Assembly (NCBI GenBank): GCA_002345475.1
Contig: DDWC01000086.1
Span: forward strand, 1-7,478
Origin: Firmicutes bacterium UBA2296
GTDB taxonomy: Bacteria > Bacillota > UBA994
Direction of reading: 5' to 3'
DNA length: 7,478 bases
Shown piece after piece: positions 5,606 to 7,478 of this stretch. Within the stretch, counting starts at the first letter, position 1; each line of letters starts with the position of its first letter. Made by a program: the position numbers and the translations under genes. The notes under the pieces were generated by a model. It was not told the origin of the DNA. It worked only from the letters and a program-made list of their open reading frames with translations, and ran no database searches.

Positions 5606-6232
5606 TTATGCCAGTGATGTGCGAATCGTGCTGGTGTTTGGCCTGTTAAACGGCAGCCCTGTGTCGACAAAGCCCCAGGTACTGCCAGCCTGGTCAGCCC
5701 ATTGCCACTGCCCTGACCGTAAGACTGCAGTAACTTGCCAATACGTGCACCAACTCTGTCCCATTGAAGCTGCGAAACCGGCTCGGACTGCAATGGTCGA
5801 GCCAATAGGCAATGTTTCAATGATGCCCCCAGTCTGATTCCTTAATACCGCCGAGCGATTTTGTATAGTGTAAGTCCGCAACGTCATTCCATTCCACGCT
5901 TGTTCGGACAGAAAGAACTGGTCCTCAACTGGGACAAAGCCTGCTGGCCACTGAGATGCACTGTTGACAAAGCCCCACTGGAGGATACCGGAGGAGTTGC
6001 GTACCAACACACAAAAATCGTAGGGCCAGTTTGGGTCCCAGGTGTTTGGGCGCAGCCACCACCACTGAAACCTGAAATAGTCGTTGGTCCCAAGCGTTCC
6101 AATTTGCACACAACCGGACGACCCGGCGGTGGTGGACCACACTGGGACAGCGGCACCTCTGTTCACGCAGAATCGATTAATAACAAAACCGTTCAAGGGC
6201 ACACTTGGAGTTGTTCCTGCTGGACAAGACAT
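5606..6232 (-). CDS. Late phage protein with two SH3-like repeats
   Basis: A 208-residue protein, not assigned to a named family. Two related units are visible at about 20-92 and 120-192. Each begins with a strand like VNRGAAVPVW or IQNRSAVLRN, has a short IGTL or LPIGS turn, an aromatic middle, and ends with the same box (LQWGFVN and TWGFVD). This is the layout of bacterial SH3-like beta barrels. The protein is rich in W, F, G, N, S and T and poor in charge, with five cysteines. It has no signal peptide or membrane segment. The ATG at 6232 has AGGAGG 8 nt upstream. It follows the tail gene by 39 bp in the same orientation and is the last gene before the hairpin at 5565-5600. A structural or cell-wall-binding role at the tail tip is plausible but unproven. 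Confidence 0.85.
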   Translation of the reverse strand: MSCPAGTTPSVPLNGFVINRFCVNRGAAVPVWSTTAGSSGCVQIGTLGTNDYFRFQWWWLRPNTWDPNWPYDFCVLVRNSSGILQWGFVNSASQWPAGFVPVEDQFFLSEQAWNGMTLRTYTIQNRSAVLRNQTGGIIETLPIGSTIAVRAGFAASMGQSWCTYWQVTAVLRSGQWQWADQAGSTWGFVDTGLPFNRPNTSTIRTSLA

Positions 6233-6271
6233 TGTTCATTCCTCCTCATTTTTACTCAGTCGCTAGATCGC

Positions 6272-7478
6272 TCAAACAACATCGAACACTCTTGGGTCCT
6301 GTAACCCCAACGCCCAGAATGCCACCCCCTTTAAGCCCCAGCGATGCTTCGCGAGATTCTTAAGCACCGCGAAGTGTTCCGCATCGGAGTAGTGCGCCAC
6401 ACTGAAACCAAGCGCATCCCCCAGATACACGTCCGTCAGCCAGACACCTCGGTCACGGAGTTTAATCGTTACTGACCTGTCGTCTTCAAACGCCGGGAAC
6501 GGTGAGGTGTGAAAGTAGTCAAAATCAAGAGGGATACTCGTTGTCCGAGTATCCCTCTCTTCGTTTGGCCCCGTATATTCGAAATACCCCCATGGATCAA
6601 GCCAGGTCACCCCTGTCCGCGCTATACGTCCATGGGTAACGGTCTGCCCATCTGGCAGGGTTACATCTATCGCCTCCTGCGGCACGTAGACATAAGGGCT
6701 ACCTGCGTCCAGCAGGCTGCACTCGCAAGCGGCATTGCTGGTGCGTATACCAAACCCACCGCTGGCAGGTAAGGACAAGGAGACGCTGAAAACCATAGTG
6801 GAGCCCACCCAACACCGCAGCTCGCTGCCGCGTGTTCTAATCTGCAGGGTATAGAGAGCATTCAATGCGACACTTTGCGCCACGTCAGGCTGGAGCCTTG
6901 CCCAGGCCCCACCAGTCCTTTGCCACAGCTCCGCAGTCTGCGTGCTGCGACGCAAAAGGAACAGATAGAGGTCGTTTACTCCTTGGGCTTTGAACACGAT
7001 GCCCATGGTGCCGTTCCCCTGGGTCATGCGCAGCCTGGCCCTGATGTTTAGGTCACCAAACCCGTAATAGGTCAGGTGTGCCTGAGCGTCTGGGGATAGG
7101 GCGTCAGATTGGACCATCACCCGGAGTTTTGGGTCCTGATATATACTCCACACACCGCCGTTCTGGGCATAGTACCCCCCGGTATCGGCGCGGAAGTCGT
7201 CATACCAGACCCAGGCATGCTCCGGGGTATGGCGCAAAACCTCCGGTGTCAGAATGAAGTTCGCTGGCAAGACCCAGTTGCCGCTGACATCTTTGAACCG
7301 GCGTGGTGTGAGCGTGTACGTTCCGCCGCCCCCGTCCATGCGCATAGTGAAACTGCTGCAGATACGAAAACCCCAGAACTGCGTACCCCTTTGACTGCCC
7401 GAGCCGTGGACTTCTAAAACATTCTCCCCTGGTTGCATAGCGTGATTGCCCAGGCTAATCCAGTGAGTTCGTCTGTGC
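6272..7478 (-). CDS. Phage tail/host-contact protein, 3' portion, with lectin-like and GH18-like parts
   Basis: The frame is open from the window edge; 401 codons are visible and the true start lies beyond 7478. The ATG at 7438 has no ribosome site and lies inside a motif (ISLGNHAMQPGENVLEVHG) typical of the end of a tail-protein beta domain, so it is internal. Numbered from that methionine, residues about 75-250 look like a concanavalin-like jelly roll (DDFRADTGGY, DLNIRARLRM, MGIVFKAQ, LYTLQIRTRG). Residues about 255-388 are a separate part ending in LKNLAKHRWGLKGVAFWALG and LQDPRV, which resembles the last strand and helix of GH18 TIM barrels. The remainder of a barrel and its DxxDxDxE motif are not visible, so enzymatic activity is doubtful. 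A distal tail or adsorption protein binding a host glycan is the best inference. A perfect inverted repeat lies within it at 6528-6558. Confidence 0.85.
   Translation of the reverse strand, partial: HRRTHWISLGNHAMQPGENVLEVHGSGSQRGTQFWGFRICSSFTMRMDGGGGTYTLTPRRFKDVSGNWVLPANFILTPEVLRHTPEHAWVWYDDFRADTGGYYAQNGGVWSIYQDPKLRVMVQSDALSPDAQAHLTYYGFGDLNIRARLRMTQGNGTMGIVFKAQGVNDLYLFLLRRSTQTAELWQRTGGAWARLQPDVAQSVALNALYTLQIRTRGSELRCWVGSTMVFSVSLSLPASGGFGIRTSNAACECSLLDAGSPYVYVPQEAIDVTLPDGQTVTHGRIARTGVTWLDPWGYFEYTGPNEERDTRTTSIPLDFDYFHTSPFPAFEDDRSVTIKLRDRGVWLTDVYLGDALGFSVAHYSDAEHFAVLKNLAKHRWGLKGVAFWALGLQDPRVFDVV
6528..6558 (-). repeat. Perfect 13-bp inverted repeat inside the tail gene
   Basis: Arms 6528-6540 and 6546-6558 are exactly complementary, with a 5-nt loop (TTGTC on the plus strand). 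They fall in coding sequence for ERDTRTTSIPL (residues about 294-304 from the internal methionine). In minus-strand RNA the stem is followed by TGATTTTG, so it has the shape of a weak Rho-independent terminator or attenuator. A perfect repeat this long in a constrained coding region is unlikely by chance. Confidence 0.75.

Larger units (their letters stand above)
1..7478 (-). mobile_element. Prophage segment: tail end, lysis cassette and recombination module
   Basis: The gene order is tail or host-contact proteins, a small accessory gene, holin, endolysin, then a serine-recombinase operon. This is the usual order of the late-to-integration junction of a temperate siphovirus-like phage in Firmicutes. 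All genes except 5067-5561 share the minus strand. Neither phage end is visible: structural genes continue past base 7478 and the last recombinase continues past base 1, so no attachment site can be given. That it is an integrated prophage rather than a free phage, or a remnant, is inference. No gene here is visibly broken. Confidence 0.82.

Noticed and set aside
7436..7438. ATG at 7438 as the start of the tail protein
   Set aside because: The frame continues upstream to the window edge without a stop, no Shine-Dalgarno precedes the ATG, and the upstream residues continue the same beta-domain motif.
1..7478. CRISPR array, tRNA gene or diversity-generating retroelement
   Set aside because: I saw no regularly spaced repeats, no cloverleaf-like segment, and no reverse transcriptase or template/variable repeat pair beside the tail genes.

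Overview
The window reads as one end of a prophage (or a phage genome) from a Gram-positive bacterium of the Firmicutes, most likely a member of the Clostridia with a base composition slightly above 50 % G+C. Three things suggest this. Nearly every gene has a strong AGGAGG-type ribosome binding site. The lysis enzyme is a zinc amidase with a LysM domain, as in clostridial phages. The recombination module (a zinc-finger HTH protein, a tiny SHOCT-like protein and two large serine recombinases) is of a type I associate with Clostridia. I cannot name the species.

All genes but one lie on the minus strand, so the phage order runs from right to left. At the right edge is the 3' part of a large tail or host-contact protein (7478-6272), with a concanavalin-like middle and an end resembling the tail of GH18 glycosidases. 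A 208-residue protein built from two SH3-like repeats follows (6232-5606). A hairpin at 5565-5600 closes this late block. Next comes a plus-strand gene with its own sigma-A promoter (4983-5011) and a membrane anchor (5067-5561), which looks like an inserted moron or lysogenic-conversion gene. The lysis cassette follows: a holin (TTG start, 4874-4464) overlapping an N-acetylmuramoyl-L-alanine amidase endolysin (TTG start, 4467-3547), closed by a strong Rho-independent terminator (3533-3485).

The left 3.4 kb is the recombination operon: a sigma-70-region-4-like HTH protein with two four-cysteine zinc motifs (3396-2989), an overlapping 51-residue SHOCT-like protein (2996-2841), a 431-residue large serine recombinase without a coiled coil (2783-1488), and, 1 bp further on, a second large serine recombinase with a coiled coil (1486 to beyond base 1). 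This last frame is open from its ATG to the window edge, so it is intact as far as can be seen.

The tail proteins would recognise the host surface, the holin and amidase would release progeny, and the recombinases would integrate and excise the element, with the two small proteins as candidate regulators or directionality factors. The most unusual points are the pairing of a coiled-coil and a coiled-coil-less recombinase in one operon, a Shine-Dalgarno sequence held in a hairpin loop before the first of them, a perfect 13-bp inverted repeat inside the tail gene, and the oppositely oriented gene between tail and lysis genes.
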